64,000 nucleotides of DNA from Neoceratodus forsteri (lineage: Eukaryota > Chordata > Ceratodontiformes > Ceratodontidae). Both the position numbers and the translations under genes were made by a program. The stretch is from contig CM028129.1 in assembly GCA_016271365.2 (NCBI GenBank), positions 1,010,427,501 to 1,010,491,500 on the forward strand, written 5' to 3'. Below the pieces are notes generated by a model. It saw only the letters and a program-made list of their open reading frames with translations. It was not told where the DNA came from and made no database searches. How positions within the stretch are numbered: position 1 is the first letter of the stretch; every line of letters begins with the position of its first letter. Positions 41,862-52,545 of the stretch are shown here, piece by piece.

Positions 41862-43085
41862 TTAAATGGAGTGATACTCGATAATCTCCGCTTCATCCTC
41901 TTCCTCAAAGTCTGAACCACTGTCTTCTGGAATACGAACATTGTTCTCATAAAAAGATTGAGCCACATCTGGATCTTCAAAGTAATGGTTTTTACCCTGA
42001 AATTGGACCTTCAGACATGCAGGTGAGAGTAAAGCTGCTGTTATTCCCTCTTCTTTAAATCTGGATGTAATAGGCAGAAATTGTTTTCTTCTGTGCTGTG
42101 TCTGCATGCAGAAATCTAGATACAGATGGATCCGGTGACCATCATAAAATAACTATTTTTTCTGCCTGGCCAGCTGGAGAAGTTTATTTCTTTCAGCCAA
42201 CATTTGAAAAGTTAAAATTATATATCTGGCTCCAGGTGTCTGAATAGAATTCATTGGATCTATGGGTCACCTTGATGCAGAATGAAAAACATTCTCCAAG
42301 ATAAGGGGAGGCTCAATTGAAAGTATCATTGTGAGTGCCTTCTGGACGTAATTTTTTAGCTCTGCATTGGAAACTGTTCCAGGGAAACCTATTAATCTAA
42401 GGTTTCTTAAAAACTAAATAAATACATTTATTTTTTCTCCTCTGACTTATTTCAAAAATTTTGGTTACTCCCATGTCAATTGACAATGCTTATTAAATTG
42501 CATTGTTGCCTGTGTTTATTTGCTGTGTGTCTGTATCAATTTATTTGACAAAAATTCCAACCTGTAATGTAATTGTCCCTGATGTTCTGTTTCTGTACTC
42601 TCCCGGGTTATGCCTAAAAATAGTCATTTTTATGGCTAGTGCACCTACCTGGTAATCAAAAACTAAATAAATAAAATCTTATTCTCCAGACGTTCCAGTC
42701 TTGCCATCTGTGTCAGCTGTTCATGTAGTGCGGCATTTGTAGCTTCTTCTAGAGTCAGAACTCTCACGGAGACCACTTTGTTCTCTCCTGAGTTACTTTC
42801 CACAGCTTTTTCTGCATTTTCCATCCATGCCTCAACAGCTGCACAGCAAGAGGTTATTTTGGCTAAGGAGCTCTCTATCCCGGAAATTGATTGCCTGACC
42901 TCGGCTTGAAATTCATGCAGGAAAGCCTGTATTGAAGCGAGGGTTGGTTTCTGAGATGCATTTGACTTGACACCCACCTCCGAGGGGACTATTTATTGCA
43001 GGAGAGTCGCCAGCCCTGATCCCTCCAGCAGGCCCTCGGGTCGTGCTGTCTGTCCCTGCAACTTTCGGGGAAACAAATTTATCCA
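41862..43085 (-). pseudogene. L1/Tx1-type LINE ORF1, interrupted by an insertion
   Basis: Minus-strand pieces follow the L1 ORF1 order: an N-terminal part and coiled coil (QAFLHEFQAEVRQSISGIES to MARLERLENK, 42,977-42,680), then after the insertion an RRM-like start RNLRLIGFPGTVSNAELKNY (about 42,405 down). Next come YIILTFQMLAERNKLLQLAR and a C-terminal domain HRRKQFLPITSRFKEEGI with LKVQFQGKNHYF, ending at 41,862. The ORF1 protein binds RNA and trimerises through the coiled coil in active L1 elements. Broken here by frameshifts, at least one stop (near 42,160) and the L2-like insert at 42,425-42,657. Confidence 0.8.
42425..42657 (+). mobile_element. L2-like LINE 3'-end insertion with 16-bp target-site duplication
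   Basis: A 233-bp segment whose end (GGGTTATGCCTAAAAATAGTC...CTAGTGCACCTACCTGGTAATC) matches the 3' end of the LINE at 12,500-12,550. It is flanked by perfect 16-bp direct repeats AAAAACTAAATAAATA at 42,409-42,424 and 42,658-42,673. It interrupts the L1 ORF1 between the coiled coil and the RRM-like domain, so it is younger than that L1 copy. Confidence 0.8.
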
Positions 43086-43685
43086 TAACATCTGACAGGT
43101 TCCGTCCATCAAATACACAAAGTGTGATTTAGAAGGTCCACTGAAAATGTACTTTTAGCGGATGTTCCGTCTCAAAATAGGGGAGCTCTAAATGAATATA
43201 TCTGGGTTAGTCAACAGCTCCAAGGTACCATTAGCCTAAGTGGATTATTTCCCTATGGCACCCTTAGTGATGGAACCATCACTGGGGGGAAGGTTCCTCT
43301 GGTTACATGAAAAGAGCTCTGTGGCATCTCACAAGAGTGATAATCCAAGTCATGAACAGAGAGTGTGAATGGTCAAATCTATGCTGCACAAATATTCCAA
43401 TGCACACTCGATTGCATGCACAACCAGTTAGCAAACAGTTAAAAGACAGATAATGGGACAAAGCTAAAATATTTAGAAAATATGAACATTACATGCAATA
43501 GGAGAAGCTATTTTGCCAAAAATATGAGGTCAAGTTATTAAATATCTGGGGAACTAACTTTGATTAGCTCAGTGATTTTGATAAGCTGAAGCAAATGGTT
43601 GTGGCTGAATTCACAAACATACCACTAAGCAGAAGTATAAATACCAAGTGGGAGATCCTGAAGTACAGTAGACTACGAGTACGAA
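43086..43685. other. unassigned
   Basis: Likely the 5' side of the L1 copy at first, then unassigned sequence. No supported feature. Confidence 0.35.
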
Positions 43686-44445
43686 CATATGAATCTGTCA
43701 GCAGAAACATGCCACATGATCTATCAAGTCTGCTCGAGTGTGCAGCTAGCACCCTTACCTTGCAGCTGCCCCCCTCACCTTATCCCATTCCCTTTTAAAA
43801 CTACCCATTGTCTTACAGGATACCACCTCCTTGGGCAGAGTGTTCCATTTAGCCACAACCCTCTCTGTGAAAAAGTGTTTCCGCATTTCTCTCCTATATC
43901 TTCCCTCCCCTCCAATCTGAGACCATGTCCTCTCGTGTCCCTCCCCCTCCTTAACTTAAATATACCTTCTGTACCTGTCTTGTTTATCCACTTTAAGTAC
44001 TTAACTGTCTCAATCATATCTTCCCTGTCCCTCCTCTCCTCCAGGGAGTACATATTTAACTCACTCAGCCTTTCCTCATAGGGATTGTCCTCCAGTCCTT
44101 GGATCATCTTTGTTGCTCTGCACTGTACCCCTTCCAGTAATCTGACATCCTTCTTCAGATATGGGCACCAGTACTGCACACAGTACTCCAAGTGAGGCCT
44201 GACTAGTGACCTGTACAGAGTCAGGATCTCCTCCCTGCTCCTGGAGGAGATTGCTCTCTCAGTACACCCCAGCCTCCTGTTGGCCTTAGCTTTTGTCTTT
44301 CTGCACTGTGCTGAGTTGTACATATTCCCCGTTATAACCACCCCTAGATGCTTTTCAAGATCAAGTTTTCAAATTCAAGTTTATTGTAGGAAAACTCCAT
44401 TGAGCAGGCTCATTCACAAGGAAAGGGAAGGGAAAGGGGAAATTG

Positions 44446-44640
44446 TTTAACCAGGAAAGGCACACTAAGCCAGAGCTTGTTTCCAGGTGCGACCTGGGAG
44501 CACAAGAAAGTTAAGTGACTTGCTCAGGGTCACACAGTATGCAAGTGGAAGCTGTGGGATTCAAACCCAGGTCTGGTCTGCTGGATGTCACCAGATTTGC
44601 AGCTCAGAGCTTTAGACCACTGCGCTATACTGCCTCCTAG
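44446..44640 (-). mobile_element. CORE-SINE, tRNA-derived, copy 2
   Basis: On the minus strand: head CAGTATAGCGCAGTGGTCTAA (A-box region), B box GGGTTTGAATCCC, core GTGTGACCCTGAGCAAGTCA then CTTAAC, and tail CTTAGTGTGCCTTTCCTGGTTAAAC. The core phrase is that of MIR/CORE-SINEs. It sits inside a ~920-bp insertion (44,367-45,287) that splits CR1 copy 4. Confidence 0.85.
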
Positions 44641-45287
44641 GAGGCCCTGTACATGTAACAGCAATGTGTATAAATGCAAATACAACTAGTTGAAAGGATA
44701 ACATCATTCACTAGAAGGACCAATACACATAACAGAAATTTGTAGAAATGCAGATACATCAAATTGGAAGGATAATATCATAGAACATTATACATTTTGG
44801 ATGTACAGAGATAGTGGATAAAAATATACAAGTGTAGAATTTACAAGCAATAAAAACTTGGCACAATACAAACATAGAGAACATAGAGAGATAAGTGCGT
44901 TGAAACCTAATATCTTGGGTATGGGGAGAGGGAGGGAAGGGGTAGGTATAATACAGGGATAATCAGAAAGAAAGTGGATGGATGGGCAGGGGAATCAAGA
45001 GAGGGGAGCAGAGTGAGAAGCAGGAAGGGTAAGGTAAAGCAGAGTGTGTTACAAGAAGGGACAGATATAGGGTGGGGTAGAGGGGGAGAGTGGACTGAAG
45101 AAGAAGGGAAAAGGTAGGGTGGGTGGGGTTGGGGCAAGGGAGAATGAAGTTTAGGAAAGGAGGAAAGGGAGGAAAGGTAGAGGGGGATGTGGGGGAAGGG
45201 AATGTAGAGATAAAGGGGAATGTGAGTGAGGGGAAGGGAGGCCAGGCTGGGGAGAAGAGCACGAGTTGGGACACTTACAAATGACTC
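44641..45287. other. remainder of the insertion in CR1 copy 4, with polypurine tract
   Basis: A duplicated AT-rich phrase (ATGTAACAGCAATGTGTATAAATGCA at 44,656 against ACATAACAGAAATTTGTAGAAATGCA at 44,726) is followed by an almost uninterrupted purine-rich strand from about 44,918 to 45,265. Long minus-strand Pro/Ser frames there are composition only. No element family recognised. Confidence 0.5.
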
Positions 45288-45383
45288 ACTTTTCCTCCCT
45301 GGTGGTTCCTAGCTGAACTCCTCCCAAATGGTAGCTTCTCCCTGGGTTCTTTGCTCTGAAGTGCAGTACTTTGCACATTTTAG

Positions 45384-45570
45384 TAGTATAGTGCAGTGGT
45401 TTAAGGCTCTGAGCTGCAAACCTGGAGACCTGGGTTTGAATCCCATAGCCCCCACTTGCATACTGTGTGACCCTGAGCAAGTCACTTAACTTCCTTGTGC
45501 TCCCAGGTTGCACTTGTAAACAAGCTTTCAGCTTAGTGTGCCTCTCCTGGTTAACCCCCCCCAAAAAAAA
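45384..45570 (+). mobile_element. CORE-SINE, tRNA-derived, copy 3
   Basis: Same family as the copy at 44,446 in the opposite orientation: AGTATAGTGCAGTGGTTTAA, GGGTTTGAATCCC, GTGTGACCCTGAGCAAGTCA, CTTAGTGTGCCTCTCCTGG, then a C/A-rich tail. It splits CR1 copy 4 between the WQLKF and KMCKVLHF blocks, so it is younger than that CR1. Target-site duplication not clear. Confidence 0.85.
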
Positions 45571-46146
45571 AATCAAGAACTTCAGCTGCCACATTTCCAA
45601 CCACTCCTCCAGTTTAGTCAGGATGTTCTGTAGCCCCTGCCACTCTACTATGTTGTCCACTACAGCCCCCATCTTGGTAGCATCAGTGAACAGACTGATC
45701 TTATTCCTGATGCCATGTGAGATGTCTGCTATGAATACCCCAAACAGCACCTGTCCCAGTACTGAGCCCTGTGGCACCCCGCTCATCACAGCCCTTGGAG
45801 ATGAGAGTTTCCCCTCCACCATCACCCTCTGTTGCCTCCCCTGCGGTCAGTTCTCAATCCAGTAGAGTAGAGGTACTCCAAAGGAAGTTAAGGGAGAAAA
45901 AAGGGCATATGAGAAATGGAGGGATTCTAGAAACAGTGAAAGAGAATAAGAGCATAGAGTATTACAGTAGCAATGCACAACTATGACTGTGCAGCCAAGG
46001 CTGATCTGGAAGGCAGGACTGTGTAGGAGACCCATGTCTCAGAAGGATCCTGAGAATCCTTAAAGGAGACTACGGTATGGCTAGCTGTTATTTTTCTTAG
46101 GTGAAAGGCCAATAAATCTAGTTGTCTTTCCCCCTACTTCATAATA

Positions 46147-47242
46147 CTAATGACCTGTGTAACAAAGGTATCCTTCTGTTACCCAGTCCTCTAAATCCCT
46201 TAGCTGCTGCCTTGCTTTCACTAATTCTGATAAGACTCTTGTACTACCTGTGTTTAATTTGTGTTGTCTTTCCAGGTCAGCTATGGTGTCTTGCAACTTC
46301 TGATGGGTTTTTAGACTCGGCCTTTTTTTTTTTTGCAGTAGCATGACAAATAACCTCACCCCTAAACACTGCCTTTACCGTGTTCCACGTTGCACCCATA
46401 CCTACAGAGGAATCCAAGTTCAAATCAAAGGTGTCCTTGAGACATTGTGTGATTTGTGTTCAGAAGGCTGGGTCATTCAAAAGAAAGTTACTAAAATGCC
46501 AAAGCATTTTTTTGTCTTGTGCTCCCAGGAGCAACCGTAAGGAGACTGGGGCATGATCAGATTACGAGATGTTATGGATCTCCACTGATCCCACATGACA
46601 AAGCAAGTTTTGCTATGTGAAAAAAGGTCAGTTCTTGAGTATGCTTTTTTTGAGGAAGAGTAGCACATGTAGTCACTTTCGCCCACATGCATCTGCTGCC
46701 AAACATTCACCAGTCCCATTTCCTCGTTTAGTGCCGTAAGTGTTTTGGCTGTGGGTCTGTTCATATATAAGTTCACTGAGGACCTTTCTTCCCATGGAGA
46801 CAGGACACAATTAAAGTCACCTCGAGTAATTATTTGGCCCTGTTGGAGCAGAGCCACCATCCCAACCGTCTCCTTAAAAAAAGCACTAGCCCTCTCATTT
46901 GGGGTGTAAATGTTTTTAAGGTGAATGCGTTCACCCTGAAGCCTACCGATATGAATAACCAGCCTACTCTCCATACTCGCTACTGTGGAAAGGATCTCAA
47001 ATAGATAACCTTTTTATTAAAATGGCAATCCCTGCCTCCTTCCTATTGGGATGGGAAGAATCGCTACCTCTCCCACCCAGCTTCTGTGCAATTTAAGATG
47101 TTTGGTTGGTGTTAAGTACGTCTTCTGTAAAAAGGCAATGTCACATTTTTCATACATTTTAACTCCAGTAAAATATATGCCCTCTTTATGGCAGAGTTAA
47201 TCCCTTTTATGTTAAAGGGCACAATCTTAAGTGATCCCATTA
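46147..47242 (-). pseudogene. L1/Tx1-type LINE ORF2, endonuclease part
   Basis: Minus strand from about 47,242: a start MGSLKIVPFNIKGINSAIKR typical of L1-clade apurinic endonucleases, then LLELKCMK and a weak middle. Next come RLVIHIGRLQGERIHLKNIYTPNE and GDFNCVLSPWEERSS, SRTDLFSHS, and the linker KLQDTIADLERQHKLNTGS. Stops and shifts break the frame. The copy ends around 46,147 before the reverse transcriptase, so either a deletion or a later insertion removed the RT. The endonuclease nicks target DNA in active elements. Confidence 0.8.
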
Positions 47243-49679
47243 TACACAGTTACGAATCTACCAATGTAGCATCCTTGCATCCCAAATTGTCTTTGACTTC
47301 TATAATTTGATCTAAGTGGTAAGTAACCCCTGTACCTAACTTTAAAAAACCTGTATAACCCAAACCTACATGAAACATGCAACACAGCACAACATGAAAA
47401 ATAGATTCAACTTTAAAACTCTTGGATGAAGAACTAACAACCTTGAACCTTGGCTTAATGTTCTTCCGAGGCGATAGTAAATTCTCAGGTATTACCAGTA
47501 TGGGGTCCTGTCTCTTCACCAATAAGAGGAGACAGGAACCCAATGCTAAATGCTCCTGCTGTAATATGGAGCAGAACCCCTGCCTCCCTCTTGGAAGAGT
47601 TGAGTTGATAGCTTGGACACAAAGATACAACAAGAGACAGGCACCAAACTGGATGCCTGCCGCAGAACAGAACCGGACCCACTGGTCCAGCAGCCTGTCT
47701 TTTTAGGTGTGGCAACCCCATGTCCCCCTCCTGAGGTGGAAGAAGTGGCCACCCAAAACCGAAGCCCCGCCCACAGCCACAAGAACCCAGATCATGCATA
47801 AATAACATTAATATGAAAGAGAGAGGAAAAGCACCAAGGAGCTTCAATCCAATTGAGAAATCACTATGAAAGCAAGCTAGGAGATCACTACATGGCCATT
47901 GTTTCCTTAGCATAGAGACGGTATGGTAGTGGACATCCCCCATGGATGGCAGATATTACTGTACAGACGGAGGCCTCCCCCAAGCCACCATGCTCAAAAA
48001 TAGTTGTAAAATAGCGTGGGCCCCAGCAGCTGATGATGCCTCTCCAAGGCAGTCAGCTCCTAAGAAGACAGAGAGATCACCAAAGTTGTGCTCCCCTTAC
48101 TCTGACAACTTTTCCATCCCTTGAGGAGTATGCTGCCCCAGGCAATGAAAACTTGTATGCATACCTGTCACTGTAATGCTTGCTGTCACTGTGCAAACTG
48201 CACAGAGGTGTGCAGCTGGGTGGGAAAAGTCAAAACTGTACTTTGGCTCTGGAGGCTAGCATGAAGGAGGAGGAGGAGCTACAATGGTGGGAACCCTCTG
48301 GGACAGACCTGTTATCCCCAGAGTCCCCGGTTTACCACTGCCACCTGCCCCTGTCTCTTATTCAGCTTTCTGATCTCATCAATTGTATGTACAGAGGTGC
48401 TCAATACTACAAAAGCCCAAACTGTGCATTACACCAGAGCTTAGCTGCCATAATCCCAGGAAACCAGAAGCTAATTTCTGGGAGAAACCACAAGGGGAAA
48501 GCCGCAGCTTTACAGATCCAAAATATACATCCTGCTAGGCTTGAGGGAAGGCATACCCCCCCACCGCACTCAGCTTAGCCATCTGAGACCACTTGCCTCC
48601 TGTAAATATGAGTCCATGAACCCCATACTCTCCTCTCTTCCTATCCCTCTCCTTACCAGAGAATCACTGTGTTGCTGCATGAGAGGACACAGCTCTGGCT
48701 CCAGGACCCCCACCGCCCCCTGGGCAGAGCCAGACTGCAGGGAAACCCACACCAAATATTAGGCTTAAGTGTAGAAATTGGCTAAACACAGCATTAACAT
48801 CATGCAAGTGCATTGTGGAAAATTAAAGTAGCAATTAATAGTGGAGAGAAAAAACCCTCCCTCTGGAACATGAAAACTATACAGTACCTTAAAAGTTGCT
48901 AAATGAGAGTTCAGTCACCAGATTGCTTGTGGCATGTAGCTTTTGAGTTGGTATCAAAATCACCAAGTCTCAATGATTTCAGCAATTTCAGGACCCAGTT
49001 GCTGAGGGAGAGATGCTTTGGACTGTGTTTGTTTCCGACTCACCCTGCAATGCCCCAGGTATCTTTCAGGAGTTTTGCTTTGAGGCCCCCCATTTGAAGG
49101 TCCGGTAGTTGGATCTGCCATTCTCTAAGCTGGGAACCACACCCAGCAGGCTGTCATAAATTTTTATTCACCAGCCAGCCAGCTACTGCTTGCCGTGCTA
49201 ATGTCCAGGCTCAGGAACAAGCCTGGGAGTCAGATTGTTGGCCAAAGGGGAGGAGGATTGAACGTCTTAAAGACTGCTCTTCTCCTCCGGAGGGGGAGAC
49301 CCTGGCAGAAGCCAGGGATTTGACAGCCACAGCTCTCTAGCTTGGTGAGGTTGGGCAAACGTTGGCATGATCACCACTAATGTCACTACATGCCATGCCT
49401 CCCTAGGAAAGAACATGGAAAATGCTGACCATTCAGTATGCTGCCTGCCTTGCTCTGCAGGTCTTGCACTGTTGCCCGGTGGCACTCCCAGGACACCGAG
49501 CTAAAGGACCGATGGTGGAAGGGGTCCTCCAAAGGCCCTGACCTGGAGGGTAAGCCAGGGAGGAATACCAGGGTGTTAAGTCCCGGGGAACAGGTGATGG
49601 GGCTGAGGGTGGAGATCGAGCCGATGTGTGCCGGTCTGGGTGGGAAGGAAAAAAAGCATAGTAAATCAAAAAAAAAAAC
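47243..49679. other. unassigned, probably L1 inter-ORF and flanking sequence
   Basis: No further protein recognised. The part next to 47,242 may be the region between ORF1 and ORF2 of the L1 copy. An isolated hairpin TCTTCTCCTCCGGAGGGGGAGA lies near 49,281. Confidence 0.4.
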
Positions 49680-50540
49680 TAATAAAAAAAAATGTATTCC
49701 TAAGTTCAGATGTAATTTAAGCTTTGTGTGAAATTTCAGCTGAAATTTGATACCCTTTTTCCCTTTGATTTTGTTTGCCACCGCCTGTACTAACTGTCTC
49801 TTTGCCTGAAGCTCTGTGGAAAAATCATGACTGAAAAAAATTATTTTCTTTTCATATTTTACATCTTTAAGTCTCCAGACTTCTGAGAAGATATGATCCT
49901 TTGTTTGAAAATGGAGCATTTTGATGATCCAAGATCATGGATAAGCTTCCAGGTCAGTGCGCTTAGGGTCCAAAGAGTGGTGGACCCTCTCCACATCCAA
50001 CGGAAGGTCTGAAGGAATTTCCATCGAGATCCGGAGTACGTCCTGGATAAAGTCGATGATGGTGGGGAAACCATCCTCTGCCCCTTCTTGGATCCCATAG
50101 ATATGAAAGTTGTTCCATCTGGATCTATTTTTGTCATCTTTAAGGTGGGTGTGCAAATCTCTGTCTTATTTTAGCAGGTAGATAAGGACCCTATCATGTG
50201 TCTCCTGCGTCCCGGTTAATGCTCCAGCCTTTAGCTCATGAGCTGCCACTTTCTTGTCTATACTTTTTAGAGCCATGCACAAATCAGCAATAGCGGATTC
50301 TATTTTTTGTATGGATTTGAGGATTTTCTGAAGGGCTCTTTTGGATTTGCTGGGTTGCTCATTGTCTTCCAGGTCCAAGTCTACAGAGGAAACTGAAGGC
50401 AATCGTCTCCTGGTTGTGTGACTGGCAAAGCCCTCCAGTTCAGCATCTAAAGTTAGCTGTTTCAGCTTATTAGCTGGCATATTAGATTTTGTAGCTTTGG
50501 GTTTTGGAGGTTCCAGGGACATCCTGGCCCATGAATGCAC
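49680..50540 (-). pseudogene. L1/Tx1-type LINE ORF1, second copy
   Basis: Minus-strand pieces: MSLEPPKPKATKSNMPANKL (start 50,522), a coiled-coil part QKILKSIQKIESAIADLCMA, then an RRM-like part WNNFHIYGIQEGAEDGFPTI (about 50,120 down), SDLPLDVERVHHSLDPKRTD, and a C-terminal part FQTKDHIFSEVWRLKDVKYE. This follows the Transposase_22/L1 ORF1 order. Two frameshifts (near 50,160 and 49,925) break it. Confidence 0.75.
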
Positions 50541-50642
50541 TCACAAAAAAAATCCATTTATTGAGATTTAAGAGCTGTCGTCTACAGATTGGTATATCTA
50601 GGACACTGAATCTCTTAGAGTTAGGCTGCTCTTATCTTTGTA

Positions 50643-52545
50643 ATGTCACCAGAACAAAACAGTGCTTCTCATTTTTATGATTTCTTACAGACAGGAATAG
50701 TGCCTGAGGACTGGAAAACAGCTGATTCTAGTCCTCTATTTACAATAGGCGAGAAGTGGGACTTAGGCAGGTACAGATCTGTGAGCCTTACATTAGGTCT
50801 TGGAAAACTGTTTCAGTCAGTCATGAAGGATGTGATGGTTAAAGCACATGAAAGAGAATGGTGTATGCAAGCAATAATACCTGACAGAGTGGATGGTATT
50901 GGGCAATACCTGACTGCCCAGGGGTGTAATGAGGCCCAACGCCGCAGGTGGAGGACCTTATAGCTCCTGGAAGGTCTGGTATTGCCCGTACTTCCCACCC
51001 CGGAGGGTATTATTGCACTTAGAAAATGGGCTACCTGTGTAATTTTTATAGAATTACAAAAGGATTATAGCAATGCTATAAAAACTGACTATAACTGAAT
51101 GTTTAGTTCTTTTGTTGTAAAGTAGTCCCTCTTGCAATGGCATTAGCAGTAGAGGGCACTGTTATGGTTCTTTGTGAGCTGTTTTGCACCCCCCCCCCCG
51201 AGTTTGTTCCCTTGTTTGTGCCTTGATTTGCCACAGCTTTATTGTAACATTTTCATAGTGCTGTCACTGAAAGGGAGAGGGGAGTGCAGGAGACATAAAA
51301 ATGCAATTTCTGCAGAGAAAGTCATTTATGAGAGAAAACCTTCTCTTGATGCCTTCACTGGAGAGGCTGCTCACTGACTGATCATGGTAAGTTGAGCTGA
51401 GTACCACACTGAAGTCACTTTGTGTGGACTGGTATTGACTTACTGGAATGTTTTGTTGGAGCCACTGGGAAATAGGGAGGTAGTTTGGGTCAAATGTCTT
51501 TTCCCACTTTTTGTGTCCGTTTCCGAGAGGTGGCCATACAGTAAGTTGCAGTTTTGTGATTAAAGCAGGCACGGAGAGGTGTGAGCTGTGATTTTGAAAA
51601 CTGCGCTGCTGACCGTGGGTTGAGAAGCCGATTGTAATAACGGCTTGGTTTTTCCTTTTAAATGTGTGGCAAACTGGTAATTAATGTGTGTAATTCTTTG
51701 CTGCCTGCAGGTTTTGCTTGCTTGTCTGTGTGGTCAGGCTGACTCAATATTTCTCAGTAAGCTAGTGGGAAGAAAAATGGCGGCTTCTACATTTGACAAT
51801 GTACTGGCATCAGGATACCAATGATGGGGATGGCAGAGGTGGCACTTGTTTTTTGCAGGGCTCTATCTGCAAGTTAATGTACCCCCTCCCCCATATACTT
51901 AACAGCCAATCAAGATCCTTAGATTTTTTTTATCCCATTTTCTAATCTTTAATATGCAATGTGGTTTCACAAAAGATAGTTTCTGCCAAACCAACCTGAA
52001 TGCCTTCTTTTAGGATGTAATAGAGGAGATTGACAGAGGTTTGGAAGTGGCTATAGTTTAGCTGAACTTCAGCAAAGCCTCTGACCCTGCACCACATGAA
52101 TATGCATGGTGAAAGAAGCACAATATGGAATTCATGAAGTGTGTAGGAGATGCATAACTAATTGGCTGACAGATAGGAAGCCCAGAGTGGTGCTGACTTG
52201 TCATATTTTGGAGTGGAGAGATGTTCTGAGTGGAGTACCACAGGGGACAGTTTTTGTTCTGATATCCTTTGGCATATTCATTAATGACCTGAAGCAACAG
52301 GTTGGCAGCTGTGTGCTGATATTCACTGATGGCACAAAATTGGCAAGAAAAATAGATACAGAAAAACAGCAATGCACTAGAGGGTGGGCTGCACACTCTA
52401 GGGGCATAAGCTAAGATATCATGATTTAGAGTTATAAGGTGGGAGTTTGGAAAGAATTACTTTACACAGAGGCTGATTAACATGTGGAATAACCAACAAG
52501 GTGAGGTTGTAGAATAATGCTGTTCAGTCTTTCAAAGTAGGACTA
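50643..52545 (+). pseudogene. CR1/L3-like LINE copy 5, strongly decayed and interrupted
   Basis: RT blocks in plus orientation: GIVPEDWKTADSSPLF with RYRSVSLTLGLGKLFQSVMK (50,695-50,835). After an insertion come QCGFTKDSFCQTNLNAFF (51,958), LNFSKASDPAPHE (52,060), SGVPQGTVFVLISFGIFINDL (52,225), FTDGTKLARKI in place of FADDTK (52,323) and a worn C-terminal LFTQRLINMWNN-type block near 52,465. Many stops. Confidence 0.75.
50871..51952. mobile_element. ~1.08-kb insertion beginning with a hairpin MITE-like end
   Basis: Splits CR1 copy 5. TATGCAA lies on both sides (50,864-50,870 and 51,953-51,959), a possible 7-bp target duplication. The left 146 bp form a hairpin: GCAATAATACC at 50,871 and GGTATTATTGC at 51,006-51,016, with inner GGGCAATACC against GGTATTGCCC. 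The GCAATA end resembles the hairpin family in the first 9 kb. The remaining ~935 bp hold a C-run and no coding region; this part may be one element or two. Confidence 0.55.

Larger units (their letters stand above)
43690..45870 (-). pseudogene. CR1 LINE copy 4, split by two insertions
   Basis: Minus-strand ORF2 pieces from high to low coordinate: GVPQGSVLGQVLFGVFIADI (about 45,780), ISLFTDATKMGAV in which the catalytic FADD reads FTDA (about 45,690), and EEWLEMWQLKF (45,590). A SINE interrupts here. Then KMCKVLHFRAKNPGRSYHLGGVQLG with REEK (45,375-45,290), a ~920-bp insertion, and LEKHLGVVITGN (44,366-44,335). Last are RPHLEYCVQYW, NPYEERLSELNMYSLEERRD and EGIFKLRRGRDTRGHG down to 43,775. 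The 3' end lies near 43,690 (ATATGAATCTGTCAGCAG-like). Frame mostly open within pieces. Confidence 0.85.
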
